From assembly GCA_021234155.1 (NCBI GenBank), contig JAJEKV010000022.1:5043852-5107851 (forward strand): a stretch of 64,000 nucleotides of DNA, read 5' to 3'. Source of the DNA: Isoetes taiwanensis (lineage: Eukaryota; Streptophyta; Lycopodiopsida; Isoetales; Isoetaceae). The notes beneath the pieces were generated by a model. The model ran no database searches and was not told where the DNA came from. It saw only the letters and a list, made by a program, of their open reading frames with translations. This document shows, one piece after another, positions 1-11,199 of this stretch; position 1 is the stretch's first letter, and the number at the start of each line of letters is the position of its first letter. The position numbers and the translations under genes were made by a program.

Positions 1-264
1 TATGGATCTTAACCCTTTGGCATTATTGCCTATTTATAGATGGATTGTGTAAATACAAGCAATGTGTATTAAATACAATATCAATGTGTTTCAGCATGTG
101 TTTTTAGATACAATAGTGTTTCTCTTGAAACGTTTGACTTCATGACCATTTTCATCCATATTTTCCATGAACATTATAGTTGATGACATAGTTAAATTTT
201 ACAAGTCAATTGCAGGTTTGTGCTTTTGCTTGATATTTGTGATTTCCTTTTTATGATTATAAAT

Positions 265-289
265 ATACAAGAAATTTATCGCGGCGGCC
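265..289 (-). repeat. GC-hairpin / CTTGT terminus-like motif, copy 1
   Basis: A 25-bp stretch that recurs identically at 52995-53019. On the minus strand it reads as a GC-rich inverted repeat (CGCGG, three bases, CCGCG), an 8-nt spacer (ATAAATTT) and CTTGT. This arrangement resembles a Helitron 3' end, but canonical Helitrons end in CTRR, so the assignment is tentative. A third structurally similar site lies at 39893-39923 on the plus strand. Confidence 0.45.
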
Positions 290-594
290 GCGAACATTTC
301 TCTTTTCAATCCCGTTGTCTGTAGGGTGGGTTGAGAAAAAGGGAATGTTTGCTAGGAATTTCAACTACCTAGTTTAGAAAGTAAACTATTTCCTCCTCTT
401 GAAATTGATTTCTACAAAATTTGAAAGAAAATGTCAATGTTTATAGTATTGCAACATAAATTCATTGTAGTGCCAGGAACAATCATCAGCAAAATGTGAA
501 TTGGTGCCATGAACATTTATGAGCAAAAGCTTCTAATCAATAGAGGGGATATTTAACCCAAGTTTAAGTCTACAAAATAATATCTTTGATGCAT

Positions 595-614
595 TTCCTT
601 CCTTCCTTCCTTCC
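595..614. repeat. (TTCC)n microsatellite
   Basis: About five uninterrupted CCTT/TTCC units, read directly. No associated gene. Confidence 0.9.
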
Positions 615-2942
615 ATTAACCCAACTTTAGGTCTACAAATAATGTTTTTGATGCATCATTATTGATGCATTTCCCTAGTTTAAGTTTGCAAGTAATGTTT
701 TCGATGCATGTAGCTGGGGAGGTATGTGCTAAACTTCATGCAATTGAACTTGTTGAGGTGAAGGCTTCCTGTAATTTCTTGTGCTTGATTCTATTTCATA
801 ATTAATAAGCATACGTTTTGAATATTAATGATAATAAGTTGCATTATTCTAAGGCACAAAGAAAAGAAAATATGTACAAAAAAGTGTTCTCAATATTTAA
901 GATCACAAACAAACTTTATCGCATACAAGAACTAAAAAAACTTCATCACGCTCACAAAGGAAAGAAGGCAATATCTCCAGCTTTTATGGCAATTCATAGA
1001 TTGCATGTCTAGATGCATTTTCCGGTATGATGCACTATTAAACAAACGAGCACCGACCGACCAAGATTTTCTCAATATGGCGTAAGAGTACATTTTAGAG
1101 GAAGCTTAAAGAATATGGTTTACCGGGTCCTATAAGATTTACCCACATATAAGTTGCTTTTGTTACCGCTGTCCTTAATGATTTTTCTTTAGTGGCGTTG
1201 AATGTGAAGCTATCTTTGAGGACATAGAAAATGTATGATCACCGGGCTATGCGTATTGATTAGATGCCTTATATTACCGCTCTTCCAAAAGGAAATGCAC
1301 ACTCTTGGAACCAACAGATATTCACTTTGTTGTGATGTTAACTAAGGTACCATGAATCAAAGATATGCTTAGTTACACTAGATATATTCATCGCTAGCGT
1401 GGGCAATTTAGCAATTTCTAGTAGCTTTTTCCATCCTGCTCACAAAATAAGAGCGCGGTGAAGACTATTCTCAGAACTCAATGTCGCCATTGTGTTCATG
1501 CCGCAAATGTACTTCCTTCTTACAAATTTCTCTTAGTATCACCTTTCCAATTTGTGCCATGATGGTCATTATGGCGAAAAAAGAAAATGCCCTTTGTGGA
1601 GCAAATGGAAATCAGATTTGTAGAACAAACAATGGGTACAAACTAATGCCGCCAAATAATGTTGTCATTTCGGTTTTATTGATGGTAGCAATGTAGATGA
1701 AAGAACTGGTAGCCCCGTGATAGGCAAAAAGAGAGGAAAAATAAAAGTCGCCAATTCATGCAAGTGTGAAAATGAAAAAAAAAAACAAAAGAAAAGACTT
1801 AAAGCAATCCACAATGCAAGTCCCAAAATGAGGAAGAGATCTAAATGGAGTATAACTTCCAAAACATGGCCAAGCATGAGGGAAAATCATAAGAGTTCAT
1901 GGATAGTGCTTAGAACTCAAACCCTTCACCTCTCTCCATAACCAGATGGATGATATGAAACTTGAATATGAAACTTGAAAAAAAAAAAAACGAACAAAAT
2001 GGCACAATAGGGCAGAATAATTAAGCCCTCCATGAGAACATTGGAAGCATGAGAAGTACCTGCAAAGAGAGATTTAAGGGAAAACTTCCTTTGTGCCTTA
2101 TGCTTTCTCCTTTTTCTTATTGCCACTGTGCTGCACTTATCCATTTCTCAGTTAGCATGATTGTTTTGTTGTTGCAAACAGGACCAAGCAAACAAACATG
2201 TCAAGATGTGGAACAACTTTAAAAGTGATGCCAACCCCTTGATGCATGTTAGAAACGACATCTGATACGCTTAAAACGAGCTTGCCAGTCTGCATCAGAG
2301 CCATAGGGGCAAAATATTCTGCTTCAAAAATCTTCAGCCAGGAAAGGGAATACATTTTGTGGGATGAAGCAACAGAAATAAACCGAAGATTAACTAAAAC
2401 GTAAAGGGCAAGCTTACCTTCTTTCATCCATGCATCCATCTCTGCCCCTTCCTCAAATAAAACGAGCATCAAAATCTTGAGGTCATACATTAAACCCATG
2501 TGTACCTCTCTCACAGGAAGGAAGAATGCGCATCAAGATAGCATACACACGGCTTCCATTTCGGCAGCTCAAGGGCAAATGGAGAATCCACAATGGGGCT
2601 AGAAAATAGATCACCGACTTAAGGCCCAAGAAGCCTTGCTAGATTCAACAAAAAAAAGCCTTTGAAGAAAAGGCAAAGAGGGATCGAGACCAGAGAAAAG
2701 CAAAAGAATTACCAAATTACCAATGGCTGCCCTTTCTTTTACTCCCAAAACTCAGCCTAACATGGACGATTTGGTATGAGCAGGTTCTCGTAAGGGCTTT
2801 TAATACTTAGTAAAATAAGGTCCTACAGATCCACAAAAGAAGAAGCTCCATAAAATGGGTGAGAGAGATCAACTGACTAAATGTTACCCGCTACTATCCG
2901 AATACTCGCTTTGAAAAGCTATCTTCGGGCAAGATTCGGGCT

Positions 2943-3932
2943 TATATATAGGCAAAGGTGAAAGTATATCGGGTGGGTAGCAAAAAACGCGACCCCCAAG
3001 ACCCAAAGACCAAAGACCCTTCATACTATTTTTTCCACCCTTCATCAATTGAAGTGTAACCTATGCTATGCCCGCCACTTCACATAGGGCGCACCGCTTC
3101 AATCATAACCTTCTTATCGCCCAATCGTAACTAATGACCGTGGACCCAAAAGGGTAGCTTAACTTTGAATTTGTAATTTGCAACCGTGCTCCCCACCTTT
3201 TGCTACTCCGGCCAAATAGCCCGTGGAGAAGAAGCTCGAGAATTTCCGGATTCAATCTAGTATTCCAAAACTCAAACACCAAAAACTATGGTGAAGAAGG
3301 TTGTTAATCCGCCGGCTCAGCTAGCAATTCTAATGGATGCCATGCTAGGGTAAGCAAAATGCAAATCCAATTTTGATGGCTTATGGTGCCCTCGTTAATT
3401 TGTTTTTCTTGATTTCTTTCAGCCCGAATGAACGCGTGCCCTAAGACCGACTCGCTGATTGCCGAACCGAGGAGGACTTCCATGCCTACGCGGGTCTATC
3501 AAACGAGGGTGTGCATCCCTCTCAATTTCGAACGGATGTGATATCTGCAGCAGAATATAATGAGGTTTGGACACCAATGGTGTCATTCCGAACAAGACAT
3601 CCATCGACAAAATAAGGCCAGAGCACGAAGAAGCTCTAATTGAGTCAAGTGAGCAAGATATACCCGTAAGGGTTGAAGAACAGAGAAGTAAGGAAGACGG
3701 TTTCCTTTTATTTGCATTCAACAACCGCCCGAGAGGGCCAAGCAGATCCGTAAAAATTTCAAGGTCAATTGGGCAAAGAAGTGGCGGAAAAAGCGTAGCC
3801 TATTCGAGCAAGGTCAAGAGTGAACCCAAAGACCGCCCCCTGCGGAACACAAAGCAGAGCCAAAGAAATCACAGCAGACAACAGCACCTGAAAGCATTGC
3901 AGAAAAGCCAGCCTCAGCAGGCACTGCTGTAA
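2943..3932 (+). pseudogene. gene-like remnant with TATA box and spliced ORF
   Basis: A TATATATA box near 2943-2950 precedes an ATG at 3288. That frame reads MVKKVVNPPAQLAILMDAML and runs to a GT donor at 3350 (G/GTAAGC). A pyrimidine-rich acceptor ends at 3422 (TTTCTTTCAG). After splicing the frame meets a TAA within about seven codons, then stays open for roughly 55 codons (…EEDFHAYAGLSNEG…). An overlapping 121-codon frame (3567-3932) rich in Lys, Arg and Ser follows. I recognise no family. It could be a decayed transposon gene or a host gene fragment. Promoter and splice signals are seen in the sequence; that they belong to one gene is inference. Confidence 0.3.
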
Positions 3933-4703
3933 AACTAGAAGGGAGGTTGTCATTCAGAGTACTTCAATGTGTTTAGCAAAGATTCTCAGTTTATGGGGAA
4001 AATATTTCCCGTCTGAAAGCATGATCCAAGATATGCGGTGAAGCCCTAAAATTGCAGCCAGAATGACTTAGTGTCAAAGAAGGAACAGTCGCATAATCTC
4101 GTGCAAAGGGAAGCTTCTTCTACCGCAGAGGGGAAGTTGAAGACCATAAAGGATAATATTGCACGCCTTCAAGCAATCGCCGCATCCTAATGCGTGTCTC
4201 TCACCGAGATTCATTCTTTGGAGAGGGAGAAAGATATGGCGTAATATATGTCAAGTCCCTACTTGAAATGGGGTGGGCCAATAGATCAAACCTGTGTAGA
4301 AAAGGTGGCTGCACTAATCGGCCGAGATTGCCAACAACGAGTCCCTCCTTGCAAAAAGCCCAAAGAAGATTCTACGTAATGTCACCAGTCGAGGGAGATG
4401 ACCAAGAGAAATGATCAGTGGTCAAAGATCACTCCAATACCATTCAGGTTGCCAATTGGAGATGAGGAGAGATGCTCCACCGTGGTCTTGCATTCCGTGA
4501 TGATTACACCCTCACCATGCGGATGAAATGTGGACATCATTATCACGTTAGCTGCACCGGGCTTGCTCATGGAAAAAAGGATGCCAGCCTCGAAGTGCAC
4601 GAGACCATTCCCTACAGGGTTAGTGCAGGAAATAGGTAAGCTTAATGTCTGAAGAAGCGAAAGTGTTGCATCTTTGGAATGCGACACAAAAACCGAAGAA
4701 GAT

Positions 4704-4859
4704 AATGCCACGGTTCTATTGCGATAGCAATAGAACCGACATTCCTGGATGGGGACGCCTTTCCTCAAGATCTCCTATTTATCACAGCCTTCTTTTCTCA
4801 TTTCCGGTCATCGGCGTTCTCTTGAGCTTCTTTCCATTCTGTTCATTCAGGGCTCCACC
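4704..4859 (+). repeat. 156-bp palindrome/TATA block, copy 1
   Basis: Near-identical to 14684-14836. It starts with AATGCCA, then a perfect 12-bp inverted repeat around a GATA loop (4711-4738). A TATA-like CTATTTAT lies about 50 bp downstream, and the block ends at GGCTCCAC. It may be part of an LTR or promoter of an unidentified element. No target-site duplication was resolved. Confidence 0.7.
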
Positions 4860-4890
4860 TATCACCCAAAACCAGTTTTCCCTCCTCTAC

Positions 4891-5400
4891 TTTTTTTTTT
4901 TTTTTTGGAAAAGGAAGTTTTTATATTTTATATAATAAAAGTACAGAGTACAATGTTTTCAGACTTCACAGAGGATTACTACAGGAGTAACCTCAACCTC
5001 TTCATCCTCTATGAACTATGAACTAAAACTTATTCAAATGAGTAACAACAAAACAAAAGAAATATAAGATAGCTAACAAAGGGTTAAAGAAAACCCGATT
5101 CTCAAAATGTTGTGTCCGAGGTGCATAGTAGAGTCTTTGCATTGTCGGGTCACAGATAGCCTAAAGCTAGCTAGGCTTAGTACAAGCCCAAAACAGGACT
5201 CCTCCCCTAAAAGCCCCGGTGCGGGGATATGGAAGCTCCTGTATAGCCCCCTCTTCGGCAATCTCCACCTCTAAAGGGTCACCCCTGTAAGGGAGTCTTC
5301 CACTTCCATTGTCCCATCAAGGAGCCCATACATCCTTGATAAATAAGCACATCCATTTTGTTAATCATGGCAACTACCATCAAATCTACGTATACTACTT
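4891..5400 (-). mobile_element. LINE-like 3' tail (tentative)
   Basis: A run of 16 T at 4891-4906, read from the minus strand, is a poly(A) tail preceded by sequence ending in TTCC. The same layout (T-run then GGAA) is found at the LINE remnant at 40644. No reverse transcriptase frame survives here, so assignment rests on tail structure alone. The sequence up to about 6.1 kb on the same strand has stop-riddled frames and could be more of the same element. Confidence 0.35.
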
Positions 5401-7450
5401 TTGAAGCGGCATAGAAGACCGGCTATACCACAAGTCACCATCAGCGACATTTTACTCTTACCGAGATACAAAGAAGTGAAATAAAGAAACAGTCGATGTA
5501 AGAAGAGCGACCGCCACTCGCTCATAGAAGAAGCCACCGCTTCATGGATTCTCGGTCTCGCCTTTACTCAAAAACTCCACTGTGAATTGCATCAAATAAA
5601 ATGTCAGATTATCGGGTAGACAATCCAATTGAAGTCGGCTAGACAAAAAAATATGCCCACCCTCCTCCCTCAAAAAAGCCTTGCAAGATGTGTAATCTTC
5701 CCCGCCACATCATATCCCTAGCTCGGCTATTCTATTCAAAACAAATCCAAAGAATTTATTTGCATAAAACTAGAAAGCCCCAAAAGTGCCCGACCGCTCT
5801 TAATACATATTTTTGTCTTTCCGCCAAAGAAAAAGGGTAAGAGTAAATCCAAGATACTTCACGAACCTGCAAGACTTTACCTCTTGAGATGAAGCTTACC
5901 CCATACTAAACCGAACATGAGCACGCTTCAGTTTGATCCAGTTAGCTGCATAAATCCCATCCATCCTGTCGACCCAAATTCAAAGGAATCCTTCGAGAAC
6001 CGCAAGGAAAGAGTGGGAAATGCAACCAAGACCCGACCCAAAGTTGAAGATAAGCCCTCTGACTACATCCACGAAAAAATGCGGAAAAACTGTGATAATC
6101 AATCTTGCGGTTAGAAAGCATCATGGCCCGGCATCCAACTCTGGATCTTTTGCTTCATGCCTCGCCGCTAATCCGGAAGCAAGGTGAAGCGGCGGTAGCC
6201 TCACCTCCGCCACCGCCCCTAGCGGGTTGTCAGCTAAATCCCCCCAATCATCATCGGAAAAGGATACGCTCTACTTTTCACCCCAAACTAGATTATTATG
6301 TGGATTAGTGTGTTTGATCTAATCGTTTGATTGGGTTACATGGTACGGTGGTGGCTGTGGCTTAGTCCTTTGCTGTGCACAGATGGTTTTGGGCTCTCCA
6401 ACAGATGGTCGTTGGTTTTCAAGATCCTCACCGGTGAGTGTCACCTTCTCTATTTTCCGTTGTTTTGGTTGCAATAGGTCTTGATGGTTTGGGGTCGCTT
6501 TGTGGTTCTGCATAGTTTTTCTTCCTTCGTTTCCCTCTGCTTTTCGCCCCTTCTTTTGCACCCCGTCCTGATCCTGGCTGCTTCTGCTTTACCTATACTG
6601 ATTGCTTGATTGCTATTTCGTTTGGATCGGTTGCTGTTTGCTTTCCCCCTTTCTCCTCTCTCCATCTTGTTTTTTGCTTGCTAGTGTGTGCGATTTTGGG
6701 CTTTTGCTCGGATCGCGCCTTACGCCATTGTGTTCTTGGTTAGCGACTAAGCCCCGCCTTCCCTTCCCAGCAAATCATATGGCTCTTGCTCCATTTTTTC
6801 TTGTATCTGCATGCTTTCTGAATTTTCGATTCCATCTCTATCATTTCCATTATCCAGCTTTCCTGAGTTTCGTGGCTTTCTTCCTGCCTCCATAACCGGA
6901 TCTCTGTAAATTTTGGGGTTGGGCGACTCTGTTGCTTGTGACTCCCTCATTCGAATCTGATCGCGATGTCCCTGACCCTATCTCCGTCTGTTCTTCCTTA
7001 GCCGGAGGCCTGCCACCGCCTCAGCCGCCCTTCTTTGGGCCCCCTTCACTGTCACAAATATCTCTTGGGGATCTTTGGGGCAGGCCCCTTGTCCTTCCTT
7101 AGCTTGGGGATACCAAGTCCCTGTGGCCCCTTCTTTTGCTTTGGAGGTTTGTGTTTTTTGGTTTCGTGTTCTCATATTGGTTCCCTTAGTGTTTGCTCAT
7201 GTTCTCCATGCTTTATCTATGTTCTTTGCTTCTCCTAGAGGTGTTTGCATTTTTTCACGTAGCTATATTCAAGCATCTCAGGTACTCATGCATCTAGAGC
7301 ACTATAAGTTTTCATTTTGATGTACTTTGCTTTTCCTTATGAGGTTGTGGATCTTTTATTTCTTGCATTTGGGTCATTCCCTTCATGCCAAGTTTTTCGT
7401 TTAAGTCTGGAAGGTTAGAATCCTTTATTATAAAGTTTTAGTGTATGTCG
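5400..7450. other. no supported gene
   Basis: Frames are short and stop-riddled. From about 6.3 kb the plus strand becomes T-rich, with CCTT and TTTGC strings, like the longer T-rich tract at 11-14.6 kb. No domain, RNA gene or terminal repeat was recognised. Confidence 0.5.
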
Positions 7451-7452
7451 TG

Positions 7453-7614
7453 CATAAAACCCTAAAACTTTCGACGGCCCAGATTTCACTTAAAATTTTG
7501 GATTTTTCAACTTAAATTTTCTGACGGCCCTGACATAAAACCCTAAAACTTTCGACGGCCCAGATTTCACTTAAAATTTTGGATTTTTCAACTTAAATTT
7601 TCTGACGGCCCGGA
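7453..7614. repeat. 81-bp exact tandem duplication
   Basis: Two back-to-back copies (7453-7533 and 7534-7611 or slightly beyond), each starting CATAAAACCCTAAAAC and ending CTGACGGCCC. Near-identity indicates a recent event. No ORF spans it. Confidence 0.9.
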
Positions 7615-8362
7615 TAGGTAATGAAATGACCCCGATGAAATGCTCAACGGAGTTGTGCAATTCCGTCCAGGTTTGGCTGTTTGAGACTAGCAGCTGGATG
7701 CACCAACTGCTTCGAAACTTTGCCGAGGTTAATTTCGTGATCTTGCAAGCATCCCTTGCAATTCTCGCAAACCGTAAGTAATCGTTGTAACAAAACCTAG
7801 ATCCCCGACCCCCACTACTGGAGTTCTCTTTGCTTAGATGGTCCAGCTTGACTGCAAAGACTGGGCTTCACCAAATCGGCCTTCTAGAGTCTCGAAGAAC
7901 AAATCCCAGGTCATCTGGAGCTAATTTCGAAAGCTTCGAATCCATTGTTCATGAACGTTATTCCACAGCCAAAAAATTGACAGCCAACAACAACTGCTAT
8001 TCAACTATCTCGGGACCATTCTTATAGTCTTAGGACGGTCTTTAGCTGTGAAATATCATCACAGGGTTATATCAGATGTATAAAGCAGGAAAGACCTCAA
8101 AGCCCGACATGGCTAGGATCAACGTAAAGCCAAAAAGCGTAAGCATACCGCTCTACTCTTAACATCGTGATTATTTTCCGCAATTTTGCACTTGATAAAG
8201 CAACTTATGGATGACTTCTTTTAGAGGACATATGGTTTTGTTGCTTGCATTACCCTTTGGACTTTTCTCGCTCCATTTTGGTAAGGTCTTGGTTCTCATA
8301 AAGCTGAAACTATTCTCTTGAACGCTATGTTCCCCAACAAGGGTCGGTTTGCAATGGTGGAG

Positions 8363-8502
8363 AATTGCATGTCAGGATATATGGTTGCATGTTTGCTTAT
8401 GGTTCAGGTGAGCATCTATTGTTATATTACCAAATTGCATGTCAGGATATATAGTTGCATGTTTGCTTATGGTTCAGGTGAGCGACTATTGTTATATTAT
8501 CA
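8363..8502. repeat. 70-bp tandem duplication
   Basis: Copies at 8363-8432 and 8433-8502 begin AATTGCATGTCAGGATATAT and differ at only a few positions. They cause two overlapping short ORFs that are not convincing genes. Confidence 0.9.
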
Positions 8503-10570
8503 ACTACAAAGTTACATGTGTTAAACTGATTGATCCATCCCAGCTCTGCAGATTGGTAGTGGAAAAAATCCACACCATGCTTGCAAATATGGATGGCCTA
8601 GATAAAACGACAAACAGGGGATGACGCCACAAGTTTTCAAGTATTTATTTTCAAGGACAAAGTAGGTGAGAGATGTATCAACAACTGCCAATCATTTTGC
8701 TCTTGACAATGAAATAGAATGAGGCTCACACCATTTACACCATTTATGTGCCAGAAGAAGCGCAGACACAAGAACATCTAATATTTGTAAATGTTCAGTT
8801 TTGGAAATCTACAATGAACAAATAACTGACCTTCTAGAGCCATATTCCACTAATTTACATGTATGATTAGAAGAATAAGGTCTTTATGCACCATCTAGGA
8901 TGCCATGCTTGATCCCTTCCACTGCCTTTCTTCCGCTGGCTACCGCCCGATCCCCCTGAAGCTAGCTATGGCTGGAAGAGCAGCATATGATGTTGTTGGC
9001 ATCGCTGCAGTCTCTGGCTGCAGCATGATTAGATTGAAAAAGGACACTTTTATCTGTGCCATAACTCTTGCCAAGCATGTACTGAGTTAGGATGGTTACA
9101 ATGGATGTGTAACTTCTTGGGTAGCATTCTGGGTGTGCAGAAACTGTAAGAAACTGCAAGTAACTCAGAGATCTTTGGCCTAATTTCGGCCTAATCTAGG
9201 CTTCCAGGCCAAACAATTAATATTTAAGCAGAGCGACTTGCCATCACCATCAGGTATTTCAACTCCCCCAACACAAGCGCACAACCTTCTGTGCTTCAGA
9301 GCATTGTAGAGACAAGTCTAAGTTCACTATTTAGGAAATGATACAAGCAGGTGCAAGTCTTAAACTCTTCTGAAAGCAGATATGAGGACAAAGCAAGTTG
9401 TGGTTTTCTTTTCTCCATTCACTCAAGGCACATACTTGCATTCGGCCATTCTTAATCTCTACATTATTTCATACGTTGTAAGCCTTTTGCAAAATGAATT
9501 TTTGTAGTGGATACTTTATGGACTAAAGAGACAACTTGATTCGTCCCACCAATGAAGCTCTGCTATTCGGAAGGATATTATGCAGTGCTTTTCTGAAAAG
9601 GTAAGTCACCAACTACAACATTTTGTGATCTTTCGATGGTGCAAAGTCTTTTTAACAAGTATAACCAGAATCTTTGTATATGCCAATATAATGCATCAAG
9701 ATTCAATTTCAAGCAAGTAGCTAATGAGATAGCTTGGTTGCAGGTTCCCAAGACTCGAAAGGGAATACATCCACTACACAGATCAGTACTGACCAATGCA
9801 TGACAGGAAGGCAAACCAAAAAGGGGCCTACAATTTTCAATTCCTATTCAAAAATAGGAAAATTCTTATTCTCGATTTTCCATGACCCGTAGTTTAAAGA
9901 CTATAAGTTTTGGGAAGAAAAGGATTACAAGTTAGAAAGATCAGCTCTTGAAAGAGAGGCTAAAATCAGAAAAAATAATGTTCTTATATTTCTTTTAATT
10001 TCCCGAGTGCAAAAATAGGCAAAACTTAGTGTTGCTCCACCTTTACGCGTGTTATGTGTTATTTTTTCATGTTTACCTTACATCTAGACTTGGCTAACGC
10101 TCATCTTTGAATGTTGTTTTTAGGACAATTAGTGTAGTGGACCAAAATGTTATCGGGTTGTGATATACATGTTAAAGGCAATATTTGACTTGCATTATGC
10201 TCGAAAATTCTAGAAGTTAAACAAATGTTCCTGTAAACTAGAGACTAAAAATGTTAATGGTACAAAAGATATGCTTCTCAATTGGCACGACAATCTCTCT
10301 AATATGGAAGCAATGTAATCTTATAATTTTGGAAAGATAGCTTTGGCAAGTTAGATGTAATTCCACCTTCTATAACAACAATTTTTGCATTCCTATATTT
10401 TTTTGCATTTATTATTATTATTGTTACTGAAGCCCAAAGGTTTTGAGAGCCCTTAAGCACAACTTAAACTTGGAGTACTAGAATACGTGACAACCGAATT
10501 TCTCTATGGATTTGCCTAGATTTATGACAAGGAATTTGAGTTGAACATGTTTTTGTTTACACAGGTTCCC
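8503..10570. other. no supported gene
   Basis: AT-rich sequence with frames under 80 codons and no recognised domain. The left end of the Helitron that should terminate at 10605 could not be located here. Confidence 0.5.
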
Positions 10571-10577
10571 AACTTAA

Positions 10578-10606
10578 GCCCAGCAACGCTGGGCACTTTT
10601 ACTAGT
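10578..10606 (+). mobile_element. Helitron 3' terminus (left end not found)
   Basis: A perfect 7-bp hairpin (GCCCAGC, AAC loop, GCTGGGC) is followed by a 7-nt spacer (ACTTTTA) and CTAG then T. Hairpin, short spacer and CTRR before a T is the defining 3' end of Helitrons. The hairpin is identical to the one at 24542-24558 and the spacer differs by one base, so the two belong to one family. No matching 5' TC end was found upstream. Confidence 0.65.
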
Positions 10607-11199
10607 ACCTCATAAGGGATTCAGATAAGGAATTCCTTCTAGTTTCTTCTTGTTTGGGAGCTAAGATTAGGAACAGATTGTAGTAGTAGTGGTGCCGGCC
10701 ACGATCTCCTTAATCTTTGGTTCGGGGACACCGATCTGGATATCCCGATTTCAAGTTAATATAAGTTGTTTGGTGATTTTTTTTACTAACGATTTGGTCT
10801 TAATACGGTGGCTAGGTTGCGCGATTTCAACCTCTGATTGCAGGTGCTGGCTCTCTCCAATTGCCTCGTTTTACTTTTTCCTCGAGTTTCTGATTTAATA
10901 TTGCGCATTGCATACTTTTTGTTCCTTGTAAAAAATGCATATGCAGGCTAAACTTCCTCGAGCTTTCACTGTTAATATGGCACATGTTCATATGTTATGC
11001 TCTGTGTTAGAGATGCATATGCATGACAACATTTTTTTCATTTTTTGATATCCCAAATTTCCATGCTTTAGGCTTCTTGTAAGATTTGCATATGCATGCC
11101 CTGTTTCATTTTGCTTTGAGGGTGTGGATAATTCGGGTGATTTAATCCTTTTCGTATGTGTAGTGACATCCTAGATGCCCTTCTCTAGGTGAGTACAGG

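Larger units (their letters stand above)
1..2900. other. gene-poor AT-rich stretch, no supported gene
   Basis: Open frames here are short (120 codons at most) and none shows a recognisable domain or splice-supported extension. The stretch holds a TTCC microsatellite near 600 and a GC-rich terminus-like motif near 265-289, listed separately. Nothing else could be identified. Confidence 0.6.
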
